DNA of 64,000 nucleotides from contig NZ_RCWY01000002.1 of NCBI RefSeq assembly GCF_003688625.1, positions 868,001 to 932,000 of the forward strand, read 5' to 3'. The position numbers and the translations under genes are program-made. Under the pieces are notes generated by a model. That model ran no database searches. It saw only the letters and a program-made list of their open reading frames with translations, and was not told the origin of the DNA. Origin of the DNA: Sphingomonas sp. PP-CE-3A-406 (GTDB lineage: Bacteria; Pseudomonadota; Alphaproteobacteria; Sphingomonadales; Sphingomonadaceae). How positions within the stretch are numbered: the stretch's first letter is position 1; every line of letters starts with the position of its first letter. This document shows, piece by piece, positions 8,932-17,503 of this stretch.

Positions 8932-10068
8932 CTACGATATGCGGTCCCACTCGGCGACGACGGTGCGGTCGCGCTCAAGGGTCGCGATCCGCGCGTGCTC
9001 GCTGTGGCAGCGCGCCAAGTCCAGCCGGCGGAGCGCCCAGATTGCCGCACCCCGAACCACCGGGGACTCGTCGGCTAGCAGTTTTACGACGAGTTCGACC
9101 AACGCCTGATCGCCGCTGTTGCCGGCTGCGATCAGGGCGTTGCGGACCATCCGGTCGCGGCCGATGCGCTTGATCGGGGAGCCCGCGAAGACCGTGCGGA
9201 AGCTCGCGTCGTCGAGTGCGAGGATGTCGGCGAGTTCGGGCGCGACCAGTTCCGCGCGGGGGTGGAAGGCCAGGTTCGCGTTCGCCGCGGCGGCAAACTT
9301 GTTCCAGGGGCAAACGGCGAGGCAGTCGTCGCAGCCATAGATGCGGTTGCCGATCGCGGCGCGAAATTCATGCGGGATCGGGCCGGCATGCTCGATCGTC
9401 AGGTAGGAGATGCAGCGGCGGGCATCGAGCTGGTACGGCCGCGGGAAGGCGGCGGTCGGGCATGCGGTCTGGCACGCGTCGCAACTGCCGCAGGTGTCGA
9501 CGCCGCCCTTGTCCGGTTCCAGATCGAGCGTCGTGTAGATCGCGCCGAGGAACAGCCAGCTGCCATGCTCGCGACTGACCAAGTTGGTGTGCTTGCCCTG
9601 CCAGCCGAGCCCGGCGGCTTCGGCGAGCGGCTTTTCCATCACCGGCGCGGTGTCGACGAACACTTTCAAGTCGAACGGCGGCAGGTCGCGGCCTGCTTCC
9701 GCCGCCAGCCATCGCCCGAGCGCCTTCAACTGCCGCTTCACGACATCGTGATAATCCGGCCCCTGCGCATAGACCGAGATCCGCCCTACCCCGCCCTCGT
9801 CCGCCAGCCGGAGCGGATCGTCCTTCGGCGCATAGCTCATGCCGAGCGCGATGACGCTGCGCACCTCGGGCCACAGGCCGGCGGGGCTTTCGCGGTGGTG
9901 CTTGCGCTCCTCCATCCAGATCATGTCGCCGTGACGCCCGTCCGCCAGCCATTGGTGGAGCCGCTCGCCCGCGCGCGGCGCCGCGTCCGCATGCGCGATC
10001 CCGCACGCGACGAAGCCCAGTTCCGCCGCTTTGGCCTTGAGCCTGTGTTCCAGCTTGTCTTGCGCCAC
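8932..10068 (-). CDS. queG: epoxyqueuosine reductase QueG
   Basis: This cytosolic 378-residue enzyme reduces epoxyqueuosine to queuosine in the wobble base of tRNAs, using cobalamin and two [4Fe-4S] clusters. Cysteines are at 193, 196, 199 and 203 (CGSCDACQTACP) and at 246, 249 and 253 (CDDCLAVCPW). Asp139 in VDTAPVMEK is in the position of the proposed proton donor. A HEAT-like C-terminal region (about 310-350) helps bind tRNA in the family. The length is normal. The start is 44 bases from the divergent ABC transporter gene, so the two probably share a compact regulatory region. Confidence 0.95.
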   Translation of the reverse strand: MAQDKLEHRLKAKAAELGFVACGIAHADAAPRAGERLHQWLADGRHGDMIWMEERKHHRESPAGLWPEVRSVIALGMSYAPKDDPLRLADEGGVGRISVYAQGPDYHDVVKRQLKALGRWLAAEAGRDLPPFDLKVFVDTAPVMEKPLAEAAGLGWQGKHTNLVSREHGSWLFLGAIYTTLDLEPDKGGVDTCGSCDACQTACPTAAFPRPYQLDARRCISYLTIEHAGPIPHEFRAAIGNRIYGCDDCLAVCPWNKFAAAANANLAFHPRAELVAPELADILALDDASFRTVFAGSPIKRIGRDRMVRNALIAAGNSGDQALVELVVKLLADESPVVRGAAIWALRRLDLARCHSEHARIATLERDRTVVAEWDRIS

Positions 10069-10112
10069 ATCCGCCCGCTACCACGACGCCACCCTCGGGA
10101 GGAAGATTGCGC

Positions 10113-11039
10113 GTGAACGATGAATGGGCGGTCACCGCGAACGGGATCGTGAAGCGGTTCGGCGATCGGCGCGTGGTCGACGGGGTAGACATGATGGTGC
10201 CGCGCGGCTCGGTGTACGGCGTGCTAGGGCCGAACGGCGCGGGCAAGACGACGACGCTGCGCATGCTGCTCGGGATCATCGAGCCCGACGAGGGTAGCCG
10301 CACGCTGCTCGGCTACGACAATCCGCGCGATGCGAGCGACCGGGTCGGCTATCTGCCCGAGGAGCGCGGGCTATATCCGGCAATGAAGGCGCGCGAGGCG
10401 ATCGCGTTCCTAGGGGCATTGCGTGGGCTCGACTGGAAGACCGGGCGTGAGCGGGCGGTGGTGTTGATGGAGGCGGCAGGACTCGGCCATGCGGTCGACG
10501 AGAAGATCCGGAAGCTGTCGAAGGGCATGGCGCAGCTGGTGCAGTTGCTCGGCTCGGTGGTGCACCAGCCCGATTTGCTGGTGCTCGACGAGCCGTTTTC
10601 GGGGCTCGATCCGGTCAACCAGGAGCGGCTCGAGAAGCTGATCCTCGCCGAGCGCGATCGCGGCGCGACGATCCTGTTCTCGACGCATATCATGAGCCAT
10701 GCCGAGCGACTGTGCGATCGACTGGCGATCATCGCCGGCGGGAAGCGACGGTTCGAAGGCACGGTCGCGGACGCGCGAGGTATATTGCCGCAACGCGTTC
10801 ACTACACGCCGCACCGCCCCGATCCGGCGATCCGCGGCGTGCTGCCGGTGGATGCGGTGGCGGACGGGGATAGCTGGCGGTTCGAGCTGCCGAACGAAGG
10901 AATCGAGAGCTTGCTCGTGAGACTGATCGACGCGGGATACGGGATTTCAGGGCTGTCGATCGAGCGGCCCGGCTTGCACGAGGCGTTCGTCCGGATCGTC
11001 GGTCAGCATGGCATCGCGCCTATGGAGGACGCGGCATGA
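10113..11039 (+). CDS. ABC-2 type transporter ATP-binding protein (NatA-like)
   Basis: This 308-residue ATPase subunit has Walker A GPNGAGKTTT (39-48), the signature LSKGMAQ near 142, and Walker B LLVLDEPFSGLDP near 160. The C-terminal 80 residues match the extension of NatA-type exporters. The GTG at 10113 is preferred because GGAGGA lies 9 bases upstream; a TTG at 10107 is too close to that site. It overlaps the permease gene by 4 bases. Sodium, drug or lipid export are all possible for this branch. Confidence 0.93.
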   Translation: MNDEWAVTANGIVKRFGDRRVVDGVDMMVPRGSVYGVLGPNGAGKTTTLRMLLGIIEPDEGSRTLLGYDNPRDASDRVGYLPEERGLYPAMKAREAIAFLGALRGLDWKTGRERAVVLMEAAGLGHAVDEKIRKLSKGMAQLVQLLGSVVHQPDLLVLDEPFSGLDPVNQERLEKLILAERDRGATILFSTHIMSHAERLCDRLAIIAGGKRRFEGTVADARGILPQRVHYTPHRPDPAIRGVLPVDAVADGDSWRFELPNEGIESLLVRLIDAGYGISGLSIERPGLHEAFVRIVGQHGIAPMEDAA

Positions 11040-12271
11040 GCCGGTTCCGTCGCACCCTTCGCCAGACCTTCACGATCGCGCGCCGCGATTTCATTGCCAC
11101 GGTGTTCACGCCGATCTTCCTGCTGTTCCTGTTCGCGCCGGTCATCATGGGATCGTTCGGCGCGATCGGCGGACTGGGCGCGGCAAGCGTCAGCGGCGGC
11201 GCGCAGGACAAGACGCGGATCATCGCGATCGTCCCCACCACTACCGCGCGGCCGATCGACGAAGCCGACACGCGCCTGCGTGGCATGTTCCGCGAAGACG
11301 AAGCGCCTCCCGAACTGTCGATCGTCGCGCCGACCGCCGATCCCGCGGCGCAAGCCCGGGCTGCATTCGAGACCAAGGACGTCGATGCGTCCGCGGTACT
11401 GTACGGCCCGCTCGATGCGCCGCAGATCCTGTACGGACCGCGCGGGCGGCGTTCGGCGGATTATCTCGGGTTGCTCGCACAGACGACGCTCGCCGCGCAG
11501 AAGCTCGGCGGCACGCTGCCGATGATCGCCGCGACCAAGACGCCGGTCACGCGCTCGACCACGTCGGTCGGTGGGCAGCATCAATCCGCCTTCTTCGCGG
11601 TATTCGGGATATTCTTCCTGACGCTGTTCCTGTCGGGCCAGGTCGTCGGCACGATGGCCGAGGAGCGCAACAACAAGGTGATCGAAGTGCTCGCCGCTGC
11701 GGTGCCGCTGGAGTCCGTATTCTTCGGCAAGCTGATCGGGATGTTCGGCGTGGCGGTGCTGTTCGTCGCGTTCTGGGGCACCGTCGTCAGCCAGATCACG
11801 TCGTTGATGCCAGCAGCAGCCGCGGTCGCGCTGGGCGACCTGACGCCGGCGGTCGGCGCTCCGATGTTCGCGGTCCTGTTCGCGGCGTATTTCAGCATGG
11901 CGTATCTGCTGCTCGGGTCGGTATTCCTCGGCGTAGGCGCGCAGGCGACGACGATGCGCGAGATCCAGATGCTGTCGTTACCGATCACGATCCTTCAGGT
12001 TGCGATGTTCGGGCTGTCCTCGGCAGCGGCATCGCGGCCGGGCAGCTGGATCGCCACCGCCGCCGAGCTGTTCCCGCTGTCGTCGCCATTCGCGATGGCC
12101 GGGCACGCAGCGAACTCGCCGGAATTGTGGCCGCACGTCGCGGCGCTGGCGTGGCAGGCCTTGTGGGTGACGATCTTCATCACGGTTGGCGCACGGCTGT
12201 TCCGAAGGGGCGTGCTGCAGTCCGGAAGCGCGCGGCCGTTCTGGCGGCGCAAGGCGAAGGCAGTAGCTTAA
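11036..12271 (+). CDS. ABC-2 type transporter permease (NatB-like)
   Basis: This 411-residue membrane subunit has one hydrophobic helix near the N-terminus (about 23-50), a large extracytoplasmic domain (about 55-190), and five or so C-terminal membrane segments. MAEERNNKVIEVLAAAVP near 205 is the hallmark of NatB/ABC-2 permeases. It pairs with the ATPase just upstream through an ATGA overlap, and together they form a two-gene exporter. A class A repeat starts 4 bases after the stop. Confidence 0.92.
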   Translation: MSRFRRTLRQTFTIARRDFIATVFTPIFLLFLFAPVIMGSFGAIGGLGAASVSGGAQDKTRIIAIVPTTTARPIDEADTRLRGMFREDEAPPELSIVAPTADPAAQARAAFETKDVDASAVLYGPLDAPQILYGPRGRRSADYLGLLAQTTLAAQKLGGTLPMIAATKTPVTRSTTSVGGQHQSAFFAVFGIFFLTLFLSGQVVGTMAEERNNKVIEVLAAAVPLESVFFGKLIGMFGVAVLFVAFWGTVVSQITSLMPAAAAVALGDLTPAVGAPMFAVLFAAYFSMAYLLLGSVFLGVGAQATTMREIQMLSLPITILQVAMFGLSSAAASRPGSWIATAAELFPLSSPFAMAGHAANSPELWPHVAALAWQALWVTIFITVGARLFRRGVLQSGSARPFWRRKAKAVA

Positions 12272-12274
12272 CCG

Positions 12275-12350
12275 TTCTCCTGCGAACGCGGGAGCCCAGG
12301 ACCGCGAGGGATGGTATTTGTTACCCTGGACTCCTGCATTCGCAGGAGAA
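12275..12350. repeat. palindromic repeat, class A (diverged)
   Basis: Arms 12275-12300 and 12324-12350 (TTCTCCTGCGAACGCGGGAG versus its near reverse complement CTCCTGCATTCGCAGGAGAA) are separated by 23 bases. It lies between the ABC permease stop and the P450 start. Confidence 0.75.
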
Positions 12351-12412
12351 CAGCGCCTATTGACATAAGTGTTAGCAAAGCTTCTCCTGCTGCAAAACAC
12401 GGGAGAGAGACG

Positions 12413-13651
12413 ATGGCGACTCTGGCAAGAGACGTGGCGCAACACACAGTCGATCCGCTCGATGTGAGCCGCGCCGAACTCTACCGCGACGACCTCTGGC
12501 AGGCGCCGTTCGCGCAACTCCGCGCCGAAGCCCCCGTCCATTACGTCGAGCAGTCCGACTACGGCCCTTATTGGTCGGTCTCCAGCTACAAGGGCATCGT
12601 CGAGGTCGAGTCTCTCCCCGATCTCTACTCCTCCGAAGCCGGCGGGATCACGATCGCCGATTTCGTCGCCGAGCGCGACGTCCGCATGCCGATGTTCATC
12701 GCGCGCGATCGCCCGGTGCATACCGGCCAGCGCCGCACCGTCGCGCCGGCCTTCACGCCGAGCGAGATGACGCGGATGTCGGGCGATATCCGGCGGCGGA
12801 CCGCCGACATGCTCGACAGCCTGCCGTGGAACACGCCGTTCGACTGGGTCGATACCGTCGCGATCGAACTGACCACGCAGATGCTCGCGATCCTGTTCGA
12901 CTTCCCCTGGGCGGACCGGCGGAAACTGACGTTGTGGTCGGACTGGGCGGGCGATATCGAGATCGTAAAGAACGAGGAACTGCGCGGACAGCGGCTCGCA
13001 TACATGTTCGAATGCGGGTCGTACTTCAAAGGTCTGTGGGACGCGAAGATCGACAAGGCGCCGACGCCCGACCTGATCTCGATGATGATCCATTCGGACG
13101 CGATGAGCCACATGGATCACAACGAATTCATTGGAAACCTCATCCTGCTGATCGTCGGCGGCAATGACACGACGCGCAATTCGATGTCCGCGCTTGCCTA
13201 TGGCCTCGACAAGTTCCCCGAGTCGCGCGCGAAGCTTGAGGCGGATCCGACGCTGATCCCCAACGCGGTCAGCGAGATCCTGCGCTGGCAGACCCCGCTC
13301 GCGCACATGCGGCGCACCGCGACCGCGGACGCGGAACTGATGGGGCAGCAGATCAAGGCGGGGGACAAGCTCGCGCTCTGGTACATCTCGGCGAACCGCG
13401 ACGAGAGCGTGTTCGGCGACGATGCGGATGCGATCGTGGTGGATCGGCCGAACGCACGGCGGCATCTGGCTTTCGGCCACGGCATCCACCGCTGCGTCGG
13501 CGCGCGGCTGGCGGAGATGCAGATCGCAATTTTGCTGGAGGAGATGGCCGCCCGCCGCATGCGGATCAACGTGCTCGCCGAACCGACGCGGGTCGCCGCG
13601 TGCTTCGTCCACGGGTATCGCACGCTGCCGGTGGAAATCAGCAAATACTGA
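12413..13651 (+). CDS. cytochrome P450, CYP153-like
   Basis: This 412-residue soluble bacterial P450 has the I-helix oxygen-activation motif GGNDTT (249-254), the K-helix ExxR at Glu288-Arg291, and the heme loop FGHGIHRC with Cys361 as axial ligand. The I-helix context LLIVGGNDTTRNSMS is what I associate with the CYP153 family, whose members hydroxylate terminal carbons of alkanes and fatty-acid-like chains. The subfamily is therefore a reasoned guess. CYP153 enzymes need a ferredoxin and a ferredoxin reductase, and neither is adjacent. The ATG has GGGAGAGA about 6 bases upstream. It stands alone between two repeat elements. Confidence 0.9.
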   Translation: MATLARDVAQHTVDPLDVSRAELYRDDLWQAPFAQLRAEAPVHYVEQSDYGPYWSVSSYKGIVEVESLPDLYSSEAGGITIADFVAERDVRMPMFIARDRPVHTGQRRTVAPAFTPSEMTRMSGDIRRRTADMLDSLPWNTPFDWVDTVAIELTTQMLAILFDFPWADRRKLTLWSDWAGDIEIVKNEELRGQRLAYMFECGSYFKGLWDAKIDKAPTPDLISMMIHSDAMSHMDHNEFIGNLILLIVGGNDTTRNSMSALAYGLDKFPESRAKLEADPTLIPNAVSEILRWQTPLAHMRRTATADAELMGQQIKAGDKLALWYISANRDESVFGDDADAIVVDRPNARRHLAFGHGIHRCVGARLAEMQIAILLEEMAARRMRINVLAEPTRVAACFVHGYRTLPVEISKY

Positions 13652-13661
13652 GGCTCACCCC

Positions 13662-13746
13662 CCGTCATCCTGGGCTCGACCCAGGATCCAGAGTCCCGCA
13701 CGGCCCGCCTGATACTCTGGATCCTGACTTTCATCAGGATGACAGG
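13662..13746. repeat. 85-bp REP doublet, class B (mixed stems)
   Basis: Two inverted hairpins face each other around about 20 bases. The left unit has a TCCTGGG/CCCAGGA stem (B2) and the right a TCCTGA/TCAGGA stem (B1), so the doublet mixes the two subtypes found elsewhere in the window. It lies between the P450 and msrB. Confidence 0.9.
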
Positions 13747-13791
13747 GTGTTTCGGCCGCCTCCTGTTCGCCGACGGAATCGTACTTATATC

Positions 13792-14295
13792 ATGACCATG
13801 ACCCATGCCTCTTCAGACCGCCGCGCTTTCCTCACGCTCGCCGGAGCAGGCGTCGCCGGCTTCGCGCTCTGGGGGTGCACGTCGCAGCCCGCGCAGGCCG
13901 CCGAGCGGTTCGAGGTCACGCTGACCGACGCGCAGTGGCGCAAGAAGCTGTCGCCGGATGCGTATGATACGCTGCGCAAGGATGCCACCGAGCGCCCCTA
14001 TTCGAGCCCGCTCAACGGCGAGCATCGGGCGGGGATCTTCTCGTGCGGCGGCTGCGCGCTGCCGAACTTCTCGTCGAAGACCAAGTTCGAGAGCGGGACG
14101 GGGTGGCCGAGCTTCTGGCAGCCACTGCCGAACGCGGTGCGGACGCGGGTGGATTCGACGATGGGGATGGGGCGGACCGAGGTCCATTGCAGGCGATGCG
14201 GCGGGCATCTGGGGCACGTGTTCGACGATGGGCCGAAGCCGACGGGTAAGCGGTACTGCATGAATGGCGATGCGTTGACGTTCAAGGCTGCATGA
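13792..14295 (+). CDS. msrB: exported peptide-methionine (R)-S-oxide reductase
   Basis: This 167-residue MsrB reduces methionine-R-sulfoxide in proteins. Zinc cysteines are Cys85, Cys88, Cys133 and Cys136 (CGGC, CRRC), and the catalytic Cys156 lies in RYCMNG. GTGWPSFW at 102-109 is the substrate pocket. An N-terminal twin-arginine leader (SSDRRAFLTLAGAGVAGF, residues 7-24), followed by a Cys29 that could be lipidated, marks it as exported, probably via Tat. Cytosolic MsrB lacks such a leader, so this copy should repair oxidised envelope proteins. It is a single gene flanked by repeats. Confidence 0.93.
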   Translation: MTMTHASSDRRAFLTLAGAGVAGFALWGCTSQPAQAAERFEVTLTDAQWRKKLSPDAYDTLRKDATERPYSSPLNGEHRAGIFSCGGCALPNFSSKTKFESGTGWPSFWQPLPNAVRTRVDSTMGMGRTEVHCRRCGGHLGHVFDDGPKPTGKRYCMNGDALTFKAA

Positions 14296-14346
14296 GGGGG
14301 TGCAGTTGAACGTGTTCGACGCATCACACTGCTGAGCAAGTAGAAT

Positions 14347-14397
14347 GTTCCCCCGCGAAGGCGGGGGTCCAGACTGGGCTCCCGCCTTCGCGGGAGA
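14347..14397. repeat. palindromic repeat, class A
   Basis: This compact palindrome has CCCGCGAAGGCGGGGGTCCAG facing CTGGGCTCCCGCCTTCGCGGG. It is one of two class A elements that occupy most of the 333-bp gap between msrB and the CHAP gene; I see no gene in the rest of that gap. Confidence 0.85.
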
Positions 14398-14435
14398 TCA
14401 AGAAGCTAGCAGATCAGTGCTCGGCCTTATGGCAC

Positions 14436-14533
14436 CTCCCCGGCGGAGGCCGGGGTCCAGTTGGGCGGCGTCGCTAACGAAGGTGGCGAGCTGTTACTGC
14501 GACCTTTCCAACTGGGCCCCGGCCTTCGCCGGA
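14436..14533. repeat. palindromic repeat, class A (long spacer)
   Basis: The left hairpin (CCGGCGGAGGCCGGGGTCCAG) and right hairpin (CTGGGCCCCGGCCTTCGCCGG) are about 45 bases apart. The stem differs in sequence from the neighbouring copy but keeps the layout. Confidence 0.75.
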
Positions 14534-14628
14534 GTGGTCGCCTAATTGGACCGTCGGGGAGCGATCAGTAGCGAAACTTTGGATGTAGAGCGCGGACTGA
14601 CGCAACCGCCACCACACCCAGACAACCC

Positions 14629-15246
14629 TCAGTTCGCCTCGTTCACCAGCGTGAAGATGCCGCGGGGATCGGTCGGGCCGTGCTGGATCGTCGCAAGCTG
14701 CGTAGCGTTGGCGCGCTGAGCTGCGGAGACAGTGCGGCTCGCCATCTGGAACGAAGGCTGCGCCGGCGCATCGAACGTATCACCAGCAGGCGCGTGGCCC
14801 GAATAGATGAAGCCCTTGGTCGGATAGGCCGAGGTGCCGAGGTCGCCCTGCGGACCGTACCAGACCTTGACCATGCTCCAGTCGCCGGCGTCGGACACGT
14901 CGACCGCGCGGACATTGGTCTCGATCGCGCCTGGGCGCGACCAGTTGGCATGCGTCAGGAGGACTTCGCGGTCGCTGACGACCTTCGAGACCATCGCGAC
15001 ATGGCCGACGCGCATCCGCAAGGTCGGCGAGAAGGCGAGGACCGAGCCGGCCTTCGGGGTGTGGCCACGCTCGTAGCGACCCTCGGCCTGGCTCCACCAG
15101 GTGTTGGCGTTGCCGCGAATTTCGATGCCCGACACCGAGCGAGCGAACGTCACGCACTGCCAAAACTGAGCCGCAGCAGGGGTGGCCGTCATCAGGCCGC
15201 ACGATACCACCAGCGCAAAACGCGCTGCTAACGCCTTGAAATTCAT
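14629..15246 (-). CDS. secreted CHAP domain amidohydrolase
   Basis: This 205-residue protein has a Sec signal peptide (1-26, cleavage after ATPAAA) and a CHAP/NlpC-P60-type cysteine peptidase domain at about 28-125. The expected catalytic residues are Cys31 (WQCVTFAR), His82 (GHVAMV) and Asn101 (HANWS). CHAP enzymes cut peptidoglycan cross-links or stem amides in the periplasm. The C-terminal 80 residues look disordered and are unassigned. It is transcribed alone; 136 bases with no visible gene separate it from the M1 peptidase gene. Confidence 0.88.
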   Translation of the reverse strand: MNFKALAARFALVVSCGLMTATPAAAQFWQCVTFARSVSGIEIRGNANTWWSQAEGRYERGHTPKAGSVLAFSPTLRMRVGHVAMVSKVVSDREVLLTHANWSRPGAIETNVRAVDVSDAGDWSMVKVWYGPQGDLGTSAYPTKGFIYSGHAPAGDTFDAPAQPSFQMASRTVSAAQRANATQLATIQHGPTDPRGIFTLVNEAN

Positions 15247-15382
15247 CGAGACCCCCCGGCCAAAACCCGTTTGTCGCAGTCTGGCTACGGGAGGTTCGAT
15301 TTAATTGGAAGCCGTGCGGGAACCATATCCGACGAAGCGTGTTACCGCGCCGACCAACGCCCGAAATGGCGTCCAGACAGGC

Positions 15383-17263
15383 TCAGTTCATGAGTTTCCA
15401 ACCGGTTATGCGGTCGACGGTGACCTGCGTGACCGCATGATAGCCCGGCCGCGCCTTGCCGTAGATCTGCATCGCCAGCTTGTGGCCCCAGTCGCCGGAG
15501 TCCATCATCTGCTGGAACAGCGGCGCGACGAACTTCCGCCGGCCCTGCGAAGTCAGGAACTGCTCGGCCGAGGCGTCGGCGGGCGCATAGTGATTGGCGA
15601 GCGCGAGTTGCAGCCAGGCGAAGCGGATCTCGGAGTTGCCCGTCGTGTTCCAGCCGAACGCGGTGTCGAGCGTCTTCAACCGCTCGGCCGGGAGTTTCCG
15701 CGGCAATTGCGTGATGAACCGCGTGATTTCCTGCGTGGTCGCCTTGCCCGGAACGCCCGAAACCGGTCCGCCCGCAGCGTACGCCTTCGCCGCCGAATCG
15801 ACTGCGGGGAACGCGGCGGACGTCACATGCACCGCGTTCGCGGGGATGCCGGGGCTGTAGACCCAGGCATCGACGCCGATCGTCTTGGCTTCGGCGGGAG
15901 TCAGCAGCTTCGACTTGAGGTCGGCAAGGAAGCCGGCGCTGGTCTGAGGCTGGAAGGCGTGGCGGTCGAAATAGCTGCGCAGATACGCGTCCCATCGCGC
16001 GCGGCCGACCTGCTTCTCGATCGTGCGGAGGAACGCCGCGCCCTTGTCGTAGGCGATCTGCGTCATGCCGTCGTCGGGATCGCGCGAGGCGTCGAGATCG
16101 AGGTGGAGCTGCGTGTCCTTGGCCGCGGGACCGCCCGCCTCCTTCACCGCGGCGAGCATGTCGGTCCAGGCGAGGTCGGCCTCCATGTCGGCGCGGCGCT
16201 TGCCGTAGAGCGCCTCCATGATTCGGTTCTCGAAATAGCTGGTGAAGCCTTCGTTGAGCCAGAAATCATCCCAGGTCGCGTTGGTCACTAGGTTGCCGGA
16301 CCAGCTGTGCGCGAGTTCGTGCGCGATCAGCGAGACGAGGCTGCGGTCGCCGGCGATCGCGGTCGGCGTGGCGAAGGTGAGCGTCGGGTTCTCCATGCCG
16401 CCGAACGGGAACGACGGCGGCAGGACCAGCACGTCGTAGCGGCCCCAGCGATACGGACCGTACAGCCCCTCGGCGGCGGCGACGAACTTCTCGAGCTCGC
16501 CGAATTCGTACGCGGCCTTGGGCAGGGTCGCGGGCTCGGCCCAGATGCCGGTGCGCGGGCCGGTCGACTTGAACGCGATGTCGCCGACCGCAAGCGCGAT
16601 GAGGTAGGGCGCGACGGGCTTGTCCATCTTGTACTGGAACGTGCAGCGATCGGCAGCGCAGGTCGGCTTGCCGGTCGCGAGCCCGCTCATCACCGCGGTG
16701 AGTTGCTTGGGGACGGCGATCTTGGCCTCCCAGGTCTGGCGGATGCCGGGGGAGTCCTGCGTCGGGATCCAGCTGCGGTTGAGGATCGCCTCGCCCTGGC
16801 TGAACAGGAACGGCTGTTTCTTGCCCGCGGTCTGCGCAGGGGTGAGCCATTGCAGCGCCTTCGCGTCGGGCGACGAGGCATAGGCGATGCGGATTTTCCT
16901 GGCGCCGTTAAGCGTGACGGTCAGCGGCGCGCCGTGGATCTTGTCGACCGCGCCGACCGAGTAGGGGAGCGGTTTGCCGGCGGCGTCGGTGATGTTGACG
17001 ATCTTCAGGCCGTTGTCGTCCAGCACGACCTGTTTAGCACCGGGGGCCGCGAGGATGTCGAGCGTGGCGATGCCTCGGATGACGTGCGTGTCGAAGTCGG
17101 CGGCGAGATCGAGCGAGACGTGCGTGACGCGCGCCTCGGCGGGGCGGGCGTAGCTATGCGGGTCGTGCCCGTCGGGGGTGGTGAGGACCGGCGCGACCGT
17201 CTGCGCGACGGCGGGGGATGCGAGGACGAGACCGAGGGCGGTGGCTAGAGCGGGGATGCGCAT
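15383..17263 (-). CDS. exported M1 family metallopeptidase
   Basis: This 626-residue aminopeptidase-N-type zinc peptidase has the zinc site HELAH at 315-319 with the third ligand Glu338 (NEGFTSYFE) and the exopeptidase motif GGMEN at 288-292. The signal peptide (1-21, ASPAVAQ) sends it to the periplasm, and the C-terminal helical domain resembles leukotriene A4 hydrolase-like members. The ATG at 17263 has GGAG 5 bases upstream; a start at 17305 would spoil the signal peptide. It probably trims peptides for uptake. Confidence 0.93.
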   Translation of the reverse strand: MRIPALATALGLVLASPAVAQTVAPVLTTPDGHDPHSYARPAEARVTHVSLDLAADFDTHVIRGIATLDILAAPGAKQVVLDDNGLKIVNITDAAGKPLPYSVGAVDKIHGAPLTVTLNGARKIRIAYASSPDAKALQWLTPAQTAGKKQPFLFSQGEAILNRSWIPTQDSPGIRQTWEAKIAVPKQLTAVMSGLATGKPTCAADRCTFQYKMDKPVAPYLIALAVGDIAFKSTGPRTGIWAEPATLPKAAYEFGELEKFVAAAEGLYGPYRWGRYDVLVLPPSFPFGGMENPTLTFATPTAIAGDRSLVSLIAHELAHSWSGNLVTNATWDDFWLNEGFTSYFENRIMEALYGKRRADMEADLAWTDMLAAVKEAGGPAAKDTQLHLDLDASRDPDDGMTQIAYDKGAAFLRTIEKQVGRARWDAYLRSYFDRHAFQPQTSAGFLADLKSKLLTPAEAKTIGVDAWVYSPGIPANAVHVTSAAFPAVDSAAKAYAAGGPVSGVPGKATTQEITRFITQLPRKLPAERLKTLDTAFGWNTTGNSEIRFAWLQLALANHYAPADASAEQFLTSQGRRKFVAPLFQQMMDSGDWGHKLAMQIYGKARPGYHAVTQVTVDRITGWKLMN

Positions 17264-17362
17264 GGGAACTCCGATGTCGCCGTTCCTCGATATAGGGACG
17301 GCCAAGCTTGGGTCCTAACGTGCGGGTCCCGTTGCTGGAAGGGTGAGACGATCGCGGTTTTG

Positions 17363-17488
17363 CATCCTCCCCCGCAAGGGGGAGGTGTCGTCGAAGGTAA
17401 CGGAGGGAGGATCCGGAACGCACGTTTCGCATGCCTCCCCCTCCGTCTGGCAAGGGCCAGCCACCTCCCCCTGGCGGGGGAGGATCAT
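17363..17488. repeat. long palindromic repeat, class D
   Basis: The outer arms CATCCTCCCCCGCAAGGGGG and CCCCCTGGCGGGGGAGGAT are each hairpins and also pair with one another. Inner arms (CGGAGGGAGGAT and its partner GCCTCCCCCTCCG) continue the symmetry. It fills the gap between the M1 peptidase gene and the GPH transporter gene, both on the minus strand. Confidence 0.7.
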
Positions 17489-17503
17489 CGGAAGCCGTGG
17501 CTC

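Noticed and set aside
11978..13612. Long open frame on the minus strand over the P450 gene
   Set aside because: It is the antisense shadow of a high-GC coding region, is rich in Arg and His with no family pattern, and overlaps an unmistakable P450.
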